A DNA stretch of 32,015 nt, from positions 1 to 32,015 of the IMG/VR virus record IMGVR_UViG_3300036980_000028; one strand, 5' to 3'. Source of the DNA: a virus. The notes under the pieces are model-generated. The model was not told where the DNA came from, did no database searches, and worked only from the letters and a program-made list of their open reading frames with translations. Both the position numbers and the translations under genes were made by a program. How positions within the stretch are numbered: position 1 is the first letter of the stretch; the number at the start of each line of letters is the position of its first letter. Positions 14,196-24,000 of this stretch are shown in pieces.

Positions 14196-14899
14196 CAGAA
14201 ACAACTATATTTGATTCCCAAGATACCAATCAAGGTAATCAGCAAGATACACAACCACAAGGTCTTCAGATTCCTACCGAAGCCTCTGACTTTATTGGTA
14301 GTGGTAAGAAGTATCAAACGCCAGAAGAAGCATTAAAAAGCGTTCCACATGCACAAAAGCATATTCAAACTTTAGAGTTAGAGTTAGCTAGTGTAAAAGA
14401 AGAACTCACAAAACGACGCACGGCACAAGAACTTCTAGATGAGATTAAGTCTGGTCTTCCAACTGAGAATACCCCTCAAGCTGTAGAATTTGACCAAGAT
14501 AGATTAGCACAGATTATTGACCAAACACTAACTGCAAAAGAGCAACAACGAACAGCAAAACAAAATACACAAACAGTAACTGAAGAGTTTACTAAAAAGT
14601 ATGGAGATAAAGCTGAAGAAGTTTATTTTTCAATTGCAAAAGAATCAGGTTTAACTGTGCAACAATTAAACGCACTATCTGCTAATGCACCAAGTGCTGT
14701 ATTGAAATTAGCTGGTTTAAATAAAGGTACTGTAGGCATTGCTTCTAAGAATTCAGGCACTGTTAATACACAAACTTTTAATACAGATCAGCAACAACAA
14801 TTATCAGCTAGGGTTCCTAAAGGAGCCTCTACACGAGACCTAGTCTCAGCTTGGAAAATAGCAGGTGAAAAAGTCAAACAAAAACTTTCTACATCTTAA
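14192..14899 (+). CDS. Capsid scaffolding protein
   Basis: A 235-residue hydrophilic protein directly upstream of the capsid gene. It has a Gln/Thr-rich N-terminus (NQGNQQDTQPQGLQ), then SGKKYQTPEEALKSVPHAQK, a coiled coil (about residues 52-90; QTLELELASVKEELTKR) and a Gln-rich central helix (QRTAKQNTQTVTEEFTKKYG). The 'KYxTPEEALxSVPHAQxHI' segment is typical of podovirus scaffolds, which guide procapsid assembly and then leave. The start is TTG 14192, seven bases after a perfect AAGGAG; its TTGA overlaps the preceding stop. No ATG lies nearby in frame, so the rare start is well supported. Confidence 0.85.
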   Translation: MTETTIFDSQDTNQGNQQDTQPQGLQIPTEASDFIGSGKKYQTPEEALKSVPHAQKHIQTLELELASVKEELTKRRTAQELLDEIKSGLPTENTPQAVEFDQDRLAQIIDQTLTAKEQQRTAKQNTQTVTEEFTKKYGDKAEEVYFSIAKESGLTVQQLNALSANAPSAVLKLAGLNKGTVGIASKNSGTVNTQTFNTDQQQQLSARVPKGASTRDLVSAWKIAGEKVKQKLSTS

Positions 14900-14911
14900 T
14901 AAGGAAATAAA

Positions 14912-15892
14912 ATGCAAAATACAGTAAATACTACTGCCTTTATCGAGGCACAACAGTATTCTCAATTCATTCTGGATAATCTCCATGACTATCTGTTACC
15001 TGAAGGCTTATGGCGTGATGTATCAGACTTTGGTTCTGGTACAACTCTCAACATTAAAACTGTTGGTACAGTAACAATCCAAGATGCTGCTGAGGATACT
15101 CCTTTAAACTTTAGTCCTATTGACACTGGTACTATTACTCTATCTATTACTGACTACGTTGGTGATGCATGGAAAGTAACAGATGACCTTCGTGAAGATG
15201 GCTCACAAGTTGATACTTTGATGTCAATGCGTGCTATTGAATCTACTCGTGCTCTAGGTGAAAACCATGAGACTCGTTTCTTAACAGTTGCTGGTACAGC
15301 TCAAACTGCGGCTAACGTTAACTTAGTTAATGGTCGTCCTCATCGTTGGGTAGCGGGTGGTTCTGGTGGCACTAATCGTATTATGAAATTAGAAGATTTC
15401 ATTGCTATGAAATTAGCTTTTGATAAAGCAGGTGTTCCTGCTGGTGGTCGTATTGCTATTGTAGATCCTATTGTTGAAGCTTCTTTAAACAGTTTGTCTA
15501 ACTTAGTAAACGTATCTAATAACCCAATGTTTGAAGGTATTGTAAATGATGGTTTTGCTCGTGATCATAAATTTGTTAAAAATATCTTTGGTTTCGATAT
15601 TTGGACATCAAACTACTTACCAGTAAAAACAGGAACAGAGGCTTTAAATGCTTCTTCATATGGTCTAGCCAATGATACTGCTGAAATTGGTGATGTTGCT
15701 AATATCTTTATGAGTGTTGCTGATGATTCTACTAAGCCTATTATGCATGCTTGGCGTCGTCAACCACAAACTGAAGGCTGGCGTGATCCAGAAGGTCGTG
15801 GTGATAAATTCCAAGTAACTTCACGTTATGGTTTTGGTGCTCAACGTTTAGACAGCCTTGGTGTTATCTTCACAACTGCTTCAGCTTACTAA
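14912..15892 (+). CDS. Major capsid protein
   Basis: A 326-residue protein preceded by AAGGAAATAAA and placed right after the scaffold. It shows the layout of a HK97-fold capsid protein: N-terminal helical arm (FIEAQQYSQFILDNLHDYL), beta-rich E-loop (GSGTTLNIKTVGTVTIQDA), long spine helix with SMRAIESTRALGENHETR, and C-terminal P-domain strands (AWRRQPQTEGWRDPEGRGD). Assignment rests on position, size and fold-like layout. Codons are strongly biased to GCT/GGT/CGT, as expected for a highly expressed gene. It is the third gene of the promoter-terminator unit. Confidence 0.85.
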   Translation: MQNTVNTTAFIEAQQYSQFILDNLHDYLLPEGLWRDVSDFGSGTTLNIKTVGTVTIQDAAEDTPLNFSPIDTGTITLSITDYVGDAWKVTDDLREDGSQVDTLMSMRAIESTRALGENHETRFLTVAGTAQTAANVNLVNGRPHRWVAGGSGGTNRIMKLEDFIAMKLAFDKAGVPAGGRIAIVDPIVEASLNSLSNLVNVSNNPMFEGIVNDGFARDHKFVKNIFGFDIWTSNYLPVKTGTEALNASSYGLANDTAEIGDVANIFMSVADDSTKPIMHAWRRQPQTEGWRDPEGRGDKFQVTSRYGFGAQRLDSLGVIFTTASAY

Positions 15893-15910
15893 TAGAAAAG
15901 GAAATATATA

Positions 15911-16396
15911 ATGGGAATCGAAATTGACGCAAAGCGTGGTGTAGCTAATAGCTATGGCCCACGTAGTACTACTGGTCAGTATGGTGCAAGTGGTAATTCA
16001 GACTCACTAATTCGTAGTGCTGTCTGGGAATTTACCTATAACACACTACCTGTACAAGGCACTAATAATCTACAGTTTGTTATTCCAGCAAATGCTACTA
16101 TTGTATCTGCTAAACTAGTAATTGATACTGCCTTTACTTCTACATCAGCTACAACTGATTTGGATGTAGGTTTATACACATCAGCAGGTGTAGTTATTGA
16201 TGCAGATGGTTTAATTACAGCTGCTAATGCTACACAAGCTACTATTGGTGTAGCTAATTCTATTATCACAGGTTCTGGTGCCCTAGTTGGTGTTGGTATC
16301 GGTGCTAGTGCTGGTGAATTAGTAATTGCTCCTACTGTTGCTGACTTACTAACAGGTTCTGGTCGAGTTATTGTAGAGTATATCTACAACAAATAA
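15911..16396 (+). CDS. Capsid-associated structural protein (possible decoration protein)
   Basis: A 161-residue beta-rich protein immediately downstream of the capsid gene. It starts MGIEIDAKRGVANSYGPRST and has a strand-rich middle (LQFVIPANATIVSAKLVIDT) and an ending with TVADLLTGSGRVIVEYIYNK. Similar short proteins follow the capsid gene in many podoviruses and are virion components, though a head-decoration role is only inferred from location. AAAGGAAATATATA precedes ATG 15911. A strong terminator follows the stop by 17 bases, so it closes the capsid unit and probably shares its high transcription. Confidence 0.7.
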   Translation: MGIEIDAKRGVANSYGPRSTTGQYGASGNSDSLIRSAVWEFTYNTLPVQGTNNLQFVIPANATIVSAKLVIDTAFTSTSATTDLDVGLYTSAGVVIDADGLITAANATQATIGVANSIITGSGALVGVGIGASAGELVIAPTVADLLTGSGRVIVEYIYNK

Positions 16397-16413
16397 TCAC
16401 CCCTGAGTGATGG

Positions 16414-16446
16414 AAAGGGGAACTTCAAAAGAGTTCCCCTTTTTTG
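16414..16446 (+). terminator. Strong rho-independent terminator after the capsid unit
   Basis: AAAGGGGAACT at 16414-16424 pairs perfectly with AGTTCCCCTTT at 16432-16442, with a 7-base loop (5 if the T-G pair at 16425/16431 forms), followed by a run of T to 16445. It should stop or attenuate transcription from the promoter at 13936. Confidence 0.9.
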
Positions 16447-16468
16447 TAAGAATTGAGAGGGAAATAAA

Positions 16469-17113
16469 ATTACTATCCAACATAAAAATATTGTAGAAGC
16501 AGATCTGCATGAGCCTAAAGGAGTTTCAACTGCTACTGTAGATAAGGTCTATGTATCTAATGGTGCAGGATCAGGGACTTGGCAGAAGCTAGATCCAACA
16601 CAGCTTGCAGGTATAACTACTAATGGTGCAGATGGACAAATTATTACAGTAGATGGTGCTGGTAATTTTGGCTTTACTAGTGCTGCTCATGGACATATTT
16701 ATTTCTATAGTGCTGGTTCTCCTAGTGTTATCACTTATCCTTCAACTGCTACAAAAGTAGCTCCTTCTATGACAGGAAGCAGCTCTAATACTTTAGTAAC
16801 TGAAGGTGCTGGTGCAACACTTACCTATACAGGTACTGACACAATAACTCTAAACATTTCTTATTCTATATCTTTAAGTCAAGCTGATGGAGCTAATAGA
16901 GATATATTAACTGCAATCTATAAGAATGGTACTTTACTTAATGGTCAATCTCTAATTACTTCACAAACAGCTGTTAAAGCTACTATGTCAGGCAAAGCTA
17001 ATGCTTCTTGTGCAACTAGTGATTACTTTGAAGTATATGTCACTAACCTAGGAGCAGGTGGTGATGTTAGTGTATATGCTCTACAAATAACTGCACAAGT
17101 GGCTGGAGCTTGA
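16469..17113 (+). CDS. Virion structural protein with AUU start
   Basis: A 214-residue beta-rich protein. The frame is open from just after TGA 16454-16456 and has no ATG, GTG or TTG until ATG 16769, 100 codons in. The strong GAGAGGG site at 16455-16461 lies seven bases before ATT 16469. From there the protein reads TIQHKNIVEADLHEPKGVST, VYVSNGAGSGTWQKLDP, then ITVDGAGNFGFTSAAHGHIY. 'xxxHxxIxxxxLHEPKGVxxA...VYVxxGAGSGTW' is a familiar opening of phage structural proteins. So I start it at ATT, not at 16769. The C-terminal half looks like a trimeric-type beta domain. It may be a head, neck or fibre component. Confidence 0.7.
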   Translation: MTIQHKNIVEADLHEPKGVSTATVDKVYVSNGAGSGTWQKLDPTQLAGITTNGADGQIITVDGAGNFGFTSAAHGHIYFYSAGSPSVITYPSTATKVAPSMTGSSSNTLVTEGAGATLTYTGTDTITLNISYSISLSQADGANRDILTAIYKNGTLLNGQSLITSQTAVKATMSGKANASCATSDYFEVYVTNLGAGGDVSVYALQITAQVAGA

Positions 17114-17114
17114 T

Positions 17115-17864
17115 ATGTCTAAAATGACCTTATTGGAAGTGGTTCAAGACATCCTTTCTGATATGGAATCAGATGAAGTTAATAGTATTTCAGATACAGT
17201 AGAGTCCTTACAGATTGCTCAAATTGTTAAGTCTACTTATTATAATATTATTGATGGCAGAGATTACCCTTTCCTCCACGAGTTATTTCAATTAGACTCA
17301 TCTACTAGTACAGCTAAACCTACTCACTTAGGTATTCCTGAGACAATAATTGACTTAGATTGGATCAAATATAATAAGAAAAAAGTAACCGATACTAAGA
17401 ACAAATATGAAAAAGTAAAATATAAAGATCCAGAAGAGTTTCTTAATATAGTTAATGGTAGAGATAGTTCAGTAGCTAATGTTTTAGTTGTATTAGACTC
17501 AACAGGAATTCAATTAAATATTTTAACTGATGTAGCTCCAACTTACTACACCTCATTTGATGATGAGACATTAGTATTTGATAGCTATGACTCTGCTCTT
17601 GAGTCAACATTACAGAATAGTAAGACACAATGTTATGGTAAACGCTCAGTAGCCTTTACTCTAGATGATGCTTTTGTTCCTGATCTACCAGTACAAATGT
17701 TTACTTACTTATTGAATGAAGCTAAAGCAACTAGCTTTGCTATCATTAAACAAGTAGCTAATGTTAAAGCAGAACAAAACTCTATTACACAAAAACGTCG
17801 TATGAGCCAAGAGGCTTGGAAACTTAAAAATGGGGTATCGTTCCCTAATTATGGAAGAAAATAA
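17115..17864 (+). CDS. Tail tubular protein A (gp11-like adaptor)
   Basis: A 249-residue protein that I call by position and pattern. The opening TLLEVVQDILSDMESDEVNS is followed by helices with LQIAQIVKSTYYNIIDGRDY, and the end has PVQMFTYLLNEAKATSFAII and RRMSQEAWKLKNG. This matches the podovirus gp11 type, a ring of subunits that connects portal and nozzle. T7 gp11 is about 196 residues, so this one is slightly longer. CTGGAG at 17103-17108, inside the end of the previous gene, is the binding site. It is followed by an overlapping small gene and then the nozzle gene, the usual order. Confidence 0.8.
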   Translation: MSKMTLLEVVQDILSDMESDEVNSISDTVESLQIAQIVKSTYYNIIDGRDYPFLHELFQLDSSTSTAKPTHLGIPETIIDLDWIKYNKKKVTDTKNKYEKVKYKDPEEFLNIVNGRDSSVANVLVVLDSTGIQLNILTDVAPTYYTSFDDETLVFDSYDSALESTLQNSKTQCYGKRSVAFTLDDAFVPDLPVQMFTYLLNEAKATSFAIIKQVANVKAEQNSITQKRRMSQEAWKLKNGVSFPNYGRK

Positions 17865-18064
17865 TGCTAGTAACCCCTAATGGTAAAGAAATAGCAGTAG
17901 TAAATCAACCTGGAACAGGTCATTATAAGATCCAATTCACTTCTGGTGGAGAACTTCCAGAGGAACTTTCAGGACTTTATACAACTACTAATTCAGCTAA
18001 TATAGCTATAGTAAGTTATATTGAAAGACAAAAGCAAAAGCCTAAAAAATCTAAGGAAGAGTAA
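17864..18064 (+). CDS. Small conserved-type protein between tail tube genes, 66 aa
   Basis: A 66-residue protein joined to both neighbours by TAATG overlaps, so it is almost certainly expressed with them. It starts LVTPNGKEIAVVNQPGTGHY, contains FTSGGELPEELSGLYTTTNS and ends in a lysine-rich tail (QKQKPKKSKEE). The 'GGELPxELxGxYT' core is recurrent between gp11- and gp12-like genes in podoviruses; I know no function for it. Likely a small tail assembly protein. Confidence 0.65.
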   Translation: MLVTPNGKEIAVVNQPGTGHYKIQFTSGGELPEELSGLYTTTNSANIAIVSYIERQKQKPKKSKEE

Positions 18065-20292
18065 TGGCTCTTAGTTCTGAAAAACAATACTATACCTTTG
18101 TTAAAGGTTTAGTTACAGAAGCATCACCACTTACCTTTCCAGAGAATGCCTCTCTAGCAGAGGATAACTTTGTTTTAGAACGAAATGGTACTAGAGGTCG
18201 CAGACTAGGATTAGACTATGAAGCTGGATATACTCTTAAGAATAGTACTTTTAATTCTACTGCTCTTGCTGATGCTAAAATTTCCTTCCATCGTTGGGAT
18301 AGCCCTGATGGTATTACTACTTTATCTATTGGTGTTATCAGAGTAATAGATAAACTTTGGTTTATAAATCTTTTAGCTGATGTCCCTAGTAGTGCTTATT
18401 TAAATAGTGGTAATTCTATAACTATTGCTAATCTAACTTCTAGTGAGATAGATACAGCTGTTATTAATAATAAATTAGTATTAGTTTCAGAAGAGTTACC
18501 TCTTCCTATTGTATTATCTTATAATGGTGATACTGATACAATAACTAGTACAAGTATATCAATAAAAGTAAGAGATTTCTGGGGAGTGAATGAAACTGTT
18601 CCAGACTCAGAACGTCCTACTTCATTAACAAATGCTCATAAGTATAATCTAAGAAACCAAAACTGGTCTGATACTAATATAGATACTACAGGAAGCACAC
18701 TAGGTTATTATCCATCTAACTCAGATATTTGGTACGTAGCTCGTTATTCTGATCCTACTACTAGCATTTATAATTTATATAATCCCTCAGCCCTAGTAAG
18801 AAATAATAGCTTTGGAGCTAGAGCTCCTAGAGGTTCTGCTATCCTAGATGCCTTCTATCGTGGATCAAGTAGGTCAGTTTTTTCAGGTATTTCAGGACTA
18901 AATTCTGATATTGAAGAGGGAGCTATATCTACTATCTGTGCTTATGCAGGTAGACTTTTCTATTCAGGAGTAGCCTCTAGAGTAACTACAGGTGATGATA
19001 GTTCCCCTAATTACTCTGGATATATATTCTTTAGCCAAGTTATTACTTCTAATGATCAACTAGGTAAATGCCACCAAGTAAATGACCCAACAGCAGAAGA
19101 GATTTCTGATGTAGTAGACTCAGATGGTGGTACTATCCATATTCCTGATATTACTCGTATTGTTAAGTTAGCTCCTTCTAAAGGATCTGTACTTGTCTTT
19201 GCTGAGAATGGTATATGGGAAGTATTTAGTTCATCTAAAGGTTTTAGTGCTACTACATATCAACTAAGTAAAGTATCTTCAACTGGTGTTCTTAGTAAGA
19301 ATTCAGTTATAGAAGTTAATGGTACATTCTTAGTCTGGACTAATGCAGGTATCTTTGTTATCTTGGAAGATGAGATTACTGGTAGATATAAAGCAGAGAA
19401 TGTATCTTTAAATACTATTCAACACTACTATAATGCTATTCCTGAATTAGGAAAAGCAAATGTTAAAGCCTTCTTCTCTGAAAGAGAAAATCAAGTTAGA
19501 TGGTTATACAATGATACTCCTGAGTATGCTCAAGGGAATTATTTAAATCATTATAATAGAGAACTAATACTAGATCTTACTCTACAGGCTTTCTATACTA
19601 ATTCTTTCTCTGAACTAGAAGCTAATTCCCCTAAAATTTGTGAGTATATTAGTTTCCCAGGATATGTAGTTGCTTCAGCTGATGCCTCTATTTATGCTGG
19701 AGTTGATGAAGTTCAAGTAACTTCTACAGATCAGGTAGTAATAGAAGATAGTATTACCTCAGCTAGGGGAGAACAGTTTGGGTATCTTACCTTTACTGGG
19801 ACTCTATTTACTATTAGTAAATTTACTAACTCTAATTTTGTTGATTGGTCTACAGCAGGTAATGGTACTGGTGCAAACTATGAATCTTATTTAGTAACTG
19901 GTTATGAAATATTTGGGGATGCTTCTAGAAAGAAACAGTCCCCTTATATCATATTTTATTTTGAGAAAACAGAATCAGGATTTGAATTAGATAGTAATGC
20001 TAATCTACAGTTCTCTAATCCTTCTTCCTGTATGGTACAGTCTCAATGGAATTGGACTAACAGTACTCTTAGTAACAAATGGGGAACTCCTTTCCAAGCA
20101 TATAGACTACATAGAACTTATACTCCTACTGGAGAATCTGATACCTATAATACAGGAGATAAAGTTATTACAACTAAAAGTAAACTTAGAGGTTCAGGTA
20201 AAGCTTTAAGTTTAAAAATATCTGCAGAAGCAGGGAAAGATATGAGGTTGCTTGGATGGTCTTTGGCAGTAACAGCGAGTCAGAAAATATAA
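18064..20292 (+). CDS. Tail tubular protein B (gp12-like nozzle)
   Basis: A 742-residue protein close to T7 gp12 in size (about 794). It is beta-rich throughout and opens YYTFVKGLVTEASPLTFPEN then ASLAEDNFVLERNGTRGRRL, the typical podovirus nozzle N-terminus (F.KGLxTEAsPLtfPexa...D.nf.l...G.R.RR). The middle shows WEVFSSSKGFSATTYQLSKV, a blade-like motif shared by this family. It forms the hexameric end of the short tail and carries the fibres. The start ATG 18064 overlaps the preceding stop. The last 37 bases overlap the next gene. Confidence 0.88.
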   Translation: MALSSEKQYYTFVKGLVTEASPLTFPENASLAEDNFVLERNGTRGRRLGLDYEAGYTLKNSTFNSTALADAKISFHRWDSPDGITTLSIGVIRVIDKLWFINLLADVPSSAYLNSGNSITIANLTSSEIDTAVINNKLVLVSEELPLPIVLSYNGDTDTITSTSISIKVRDFWGVNETVPDSERPTSLTNAHKYNLRNQNWSDTNIDTTGSTLGYYPSNSDIWYVARYSDPTTSIYNLYNPSALVRNNSFGARAPRGSAILDAFYRGSSRSVFSGISGLNSDIEEGAISTICAYAGRLFYSGVASRVTTGDDSSPNYSGYIFFSQVITSNDQLGKCHQVNDPTAEEISDVVDSDGGTIHIPDITRIVKLAPSKGSVLVFAENGIWEVFSSSKGFSATTYQLSKVSSTGVLSKNSVIEVNGTFLVWTNAGIFVILEDEITGRYKAENVSLNTIQHYYNAIPELGKANVKAFFSERENQVRWLYNDTPEYAQGNYLNHYNRELILDLTLQAFYTNSFSELEANSPKICEYISFPGYVVASADASIYAGVDEVQVTSTDQVVIEDSITSARGEQFGYLTFTGTLFTISKFTNSNFVDWSTAGNGTGANYESYLVTGYEIFGDASRKKQSPYIIFYFEKTESGFELDSNANLQFSNPSSCMVQSQWNWTNSTLSNKWGTPFQAYRLHRTYTPTGESDTYNTGDKVITTKSKLRGSGKALSLKISAEAGKDMRLLGWSLAVTASQKI

Positions 20293-20591
20293 AAGATGTT
20301 TATAGAGAGGGAGATTCTTTTGTAGGAATCTCTTATAATCAAGAGTTAAAAGGTTATATAATGCATGTAGCTTTATATGATTGGTCTCTATCTGAATATA
20401 AAAGGTACAAAGAAATATTTAAACTTATTAAGAAGTCCTTAAGTAGGCTTACTCCTGAAGTATATAGTTTATGTGTTACTCAAAAACATTTAAAGTTTAA
20501 TAAGATGTTTGGCTTTAAAGATACAGGATTAGTTTCAATAGGACTTGATGGACAACTTGCTAGAATAGCAAAATTAGATTTGGAGGAATAA
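20256..20591 (+). CDS. gp13-like internal virion protein (GNAT-like fold)
   Basis: A 111-residue protein overlapping the nozzle gene by 37 bases in another frame. GAGG at 20244-20247 lies eight bases before ATG 20256. The end reads CVTQKHLKFNKMFGFKDTGL then IARIAKLDL, like the last strand-helix of a GNAT acetyltransferase without an obvious acetyl-CoA loop. T7 gp13, which sits in the same place between gp12 and gp14, is also GNAT-like, so I infer a gp13 equivalent involved in assembling the internal core or tail. Identity is by synteny and weak motif. Confidence 0.6.
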   Translation: MVFGSNSESENIKDVYREGDSFVGISYNQELKGYIMHVALYDWSLSEYKRYKEIFKLIKKSLSRLTPEVYSLCVTQKHLKFNKMFGFKDTGLVSIGLDGQLARIAKLDLEE

Positions 20592-20593
20592 AA

Positions 20594-21064
20594 ATGGCAC
20601 AGGCATTCTTAGCTATTGGGGCTGTAATAAGTGCAGTAGGTACAATCAAACAAATGAAGCAGGCTAAAAAAGCCGAGAAGCTTGAGAAGAAAAGAGCTAA
20701 AGGAGCAATAAGACAGGGCGAAGTAGAGGCTGAATCTGCTCGTCGTAGGTCTGTGCGTCAAAGTATGATTGCTGCTGGCACTGTTACAGCTCAAGGAGCA
20801 GGTCAAGGGTTTGGTCTTCAAGGTACATCAGGAGTTACTGGATCCTTAGCATCAATTGCTTCTCAAAATAATACTAATATTAATCAGATTAATCAAGCAC
20901 AAGGTTCTGCTGTAGCCTTTGGTAGAATAAATACTAAGATTAATGAAGCTCAAAACTCTTCTCAACAATGGGGTCAAATAGGTAGTCTAGGAATGACATT
21001 AATGACTAATGCCGACTCTTTAGGCAAATCTGCTAACTCTATCTTTAAAACTAAACCAGCATAA
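20594..21064 (+). CDS. gp14-like internal virion / ejection protein
   Basis: A 156-residue protein. It has an N-terminal hydrophobic segment (FLAIGAVISAVGTI), a very basic coiled region (KQMKQAKKAEKLEKKRAK, then EVEAESARRRSVRQSM) and a Gly/Gln/Ser-rich middle with TSGVTGSLASIASQNNTNIN. This layout is typical of gp14-type proteins, which leave the virion first and form a pore in the host outer membrane. A GGAGGA site at 20582-20587 precedes the ATG. It lies just before the two large ejection proteins. T7 gp14 is 196 residues. Confidence 0.75.
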   Translation: MAQAFLAIGAVISAVGTIKQMKQAKKAEKLEKKRAKGAIRQGEVEAESARRRSVRQSMIAAGTVTAQGAGQGFGLQGTSGVTGSLASIASQNNTNINQINQAQGSAVAFGRINTKINEAQNSSQQWGQIGSLGMTLMTNADSLGKSANSIFKTKPA

Positions 21065-21072
21065 GGTAATAC

Positions 21073-24000
21073 ATGGAAGTCTTATCAGATTATGAATTAC
21101 CTCCTTTAGAACAGCCTATTGCTGCTTTGCCTGAGAAACAGGCATCAGAAAAAGCTTTCTATACTTCAGCTGTAGCTGAGAATAATGAAGATCCTATCTC
21201 TACTTATCAAGAGGTTAAGTCTGATTTAATGCAAACAGGTGCATCTAAAGCTTTAGTTATAGCTGAACAACGTTGGGTAGATGAGCAAGATTCTTTTGGT
21301 AAAGAGTTCTTTACTGATATGATTCAGAATCCTAATATAGATATGAAGCTAAAAAGGGATGCACTAACTATCTATGCTAATAATGGTTACATATCTAAAT
21401 CATTGAGGGATGAATATATTGAGAAAGTAGCCTCTAAAGGGGGAGCTTTAATCTCTGATAATAAAGCACAGGATGAGTACAATAAAAGTCTGAGTCAAAG
21501 ACTTAGTAAAATTAACTTTGATCTTCTTAATGAAGATATTAATAAAGCAAATGAAGACCCTAGTTTCTCTCAATATGCAGAAGCATTCTATGAAGTTGGT
21601 AAAGATGTAGGAACATCTATTCCTACCTCTCTTATAGGAGCTGTCTATGCTATTACTCAATGGTCTGCAGTAGATGGACAAGAGTTAGCTAATGAGCTTC
21701 TAACCTCTTGGAGAGATAATCCTACTGATCCTACTGTTAATGCTATTAGAGAAAAGATTTTTGATAAACTTAAGTTTCTTGAGATTCCTTATGCTAAGAC
21801 AATGGAATTTACTTATAAATTAACTGGATCAGAAGATGCTGCTATCCTAGCAGGGCTTGCTGCAGAAGGTGGAGTAGGTAGTCTAGCATATAAAGGTTTT
21901 AAAGCTGGAGCTAAGAAAGCATTTAAAAAAAGTAAACCGAAGATTCCAACAGGTTCTCCTTTAGATACTACTCTAGCAGCTAATACTACTATGGCTGCTG
22001 ACCTTGGTAAAGCTGCTGTTAATGATACTACAGGTGAATTAGCTAAGGCTCTTGGTGCTACTAGAGGTGAGATTATAGGTGACTTAGCTTACCCTAGTGC
22101 AGTTAATGAAAATGTTAATGGTCAATGGGCTGAGTTTAAACCTACTATTGATCTTTATAGAGAGGATTTAGCTAAGACTACAGAAGAGTTAGCGGCTTTA
22201 GTAGAAGACTCTCGTTGGGATCCAAGTATCCACAATGTAGAATTAAGACGTAAAGAACAAGAAATAGTATATAAAGTCATATCTCAAGAGCGTACTCCAG
22301 TGTACCAATCGGCTAATTCTTCTATTGCTCCTACAGCATTAGGAACTTGGAATGGATATGCTAGATTTGGTCCAACAAAAACAACAGCTTACTCTTCAGT
22401 AGAGGATGTTGTAACTGCTGCTAAAGGAATTCGTACTGACCTCACAAAGACACCTAATTTAGGTGAACTATCTACAGTAAATATTGTAGATACAGTTACT
22501 GGTAAAAGGTATAATACTCCAAAAGAGTTACTTGATGATCCTAAGTTTAAAACTACTTTAGAGAATTTACCAGAGAAAACAGATGGTGGTATTCCTATTA
22601 AGTATGGTCCTACTGGTAAAACTAGGACTGATGGTAGTAAAGTAAATGCTACTCTTAAGAAAGATGATAAGGGAAATGCCTTAGAGATTGCTATAGATGC
22701 TGATGCTATTAGAGCTTCTTTTGATTCTAAACCTTGGGCTAATCCTAAAGTAGAGGGAGTAGTTCCTTTTCGTAGGGATGCTTTCAAGACAGCAGAAGAG
22801 TATCTACATTTTGTAATTGCCCATGAAGAAGCTCGTATTAAGTATAAAAATAATGGAGCTATGTCAAAATCTGAGTATGAGAACTTCATCAATCAACGTG
22901 CATTAGATGAAATGGATGCTATTCGTGATAAATATAATCTAGATAAACCTACTGCTCCAATACAATTAGTTGTAGAGTGGGCTTGGGAAAGAAAGTATGA
23001 TGATTTATCTATTAATAACTTTGGACCTAATGCTGTAAAAACTAAGATCTTTGGTGTTAATACCAATACAGCTAGAGGTGTTTTATCTCAGTATTTATTT
23101 GGAGGTAGAGGAATATTTCCAAAATGGTTTGAGATGGCTAGTGCTAGGCAGTCTATTAGAGCTGCTAGGCAAGCTAGTAGAGTCATGCAGATCATTAGTA
23201 AAAAGATTGCTAAAACTGACTTCCCTGAAGAGTTACTATCTCTTATTGATAAGGCAGAGACAGATGCAATTGAATTCTTTCCTCTATCACTATTACAAAC
23301 AAGCTTCCCTCATCTAAGTAAAGCACAAGTAGTAGAACTACAGGCAACACATAATCTTTGGAGACGCATTACTCACTTCCAACATGCCTTAGTTAACATG
23401 CAACATAGGAATGACTTAATAAGTGAAGGTTATTCTAAAGGTTTGTATGAGGGAGATAAGTATTTAGGTCCTGCTACAGATACTCCTATATTTGATGATA
23501 AAAATAGGATGCCATATAAAGTTTGGGATATGGATCTAAAGCAAGAGGTAGTCTTTCAATTAAAAACTACTATAGATCCTAAACCTCTAAATACAGTTAT
23601 ATCTGATAAGCCTGCAGGGATTAGGGATGTAGGAGGTAAAAAATTAGTACGTGTACGTACCCCTATACGTGATAATAAAGATTCTCTAACTGATGACTCA
23701 GTTTATGAGTATGTTCTTATTGATGAGTCTAAGAATAGAATTGACAATCTACCTGAACAAGTAGTCCCTAGGACTTCTGGATATAGTCCTATTAAAACAA
23801 AAGCTTATTGGTTTATTGAAAAGACTCCTACTGCTTTAATGGTAAATGGATCACCTTTAACAAGTCCAGATGGTTTAGCTAAATATAGTGAAGTAGTTGC
23901 TGTAGCTAACTCTGAGTTAGAGGCTAATAAGATAAGTGATAATTTATTAGAGGAAAATCCAGGTTTAGCATATAAGCCTCGTCCTGATAGAGAGATTGAT

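Noticed and set aside
17352-17380. TTGACT followed by TATAAT inside the gp11-like gene
   Set aside because: The spacer is only about 14 bases and it lies within coding sequence.
22389-22892. 167-codon open frame on the - strand
   Set aside because: It lies inside the 1686-residue ejection gene in antisense, has no homology-like motif and no ribosome binding site. It is a codon-bias shadow.
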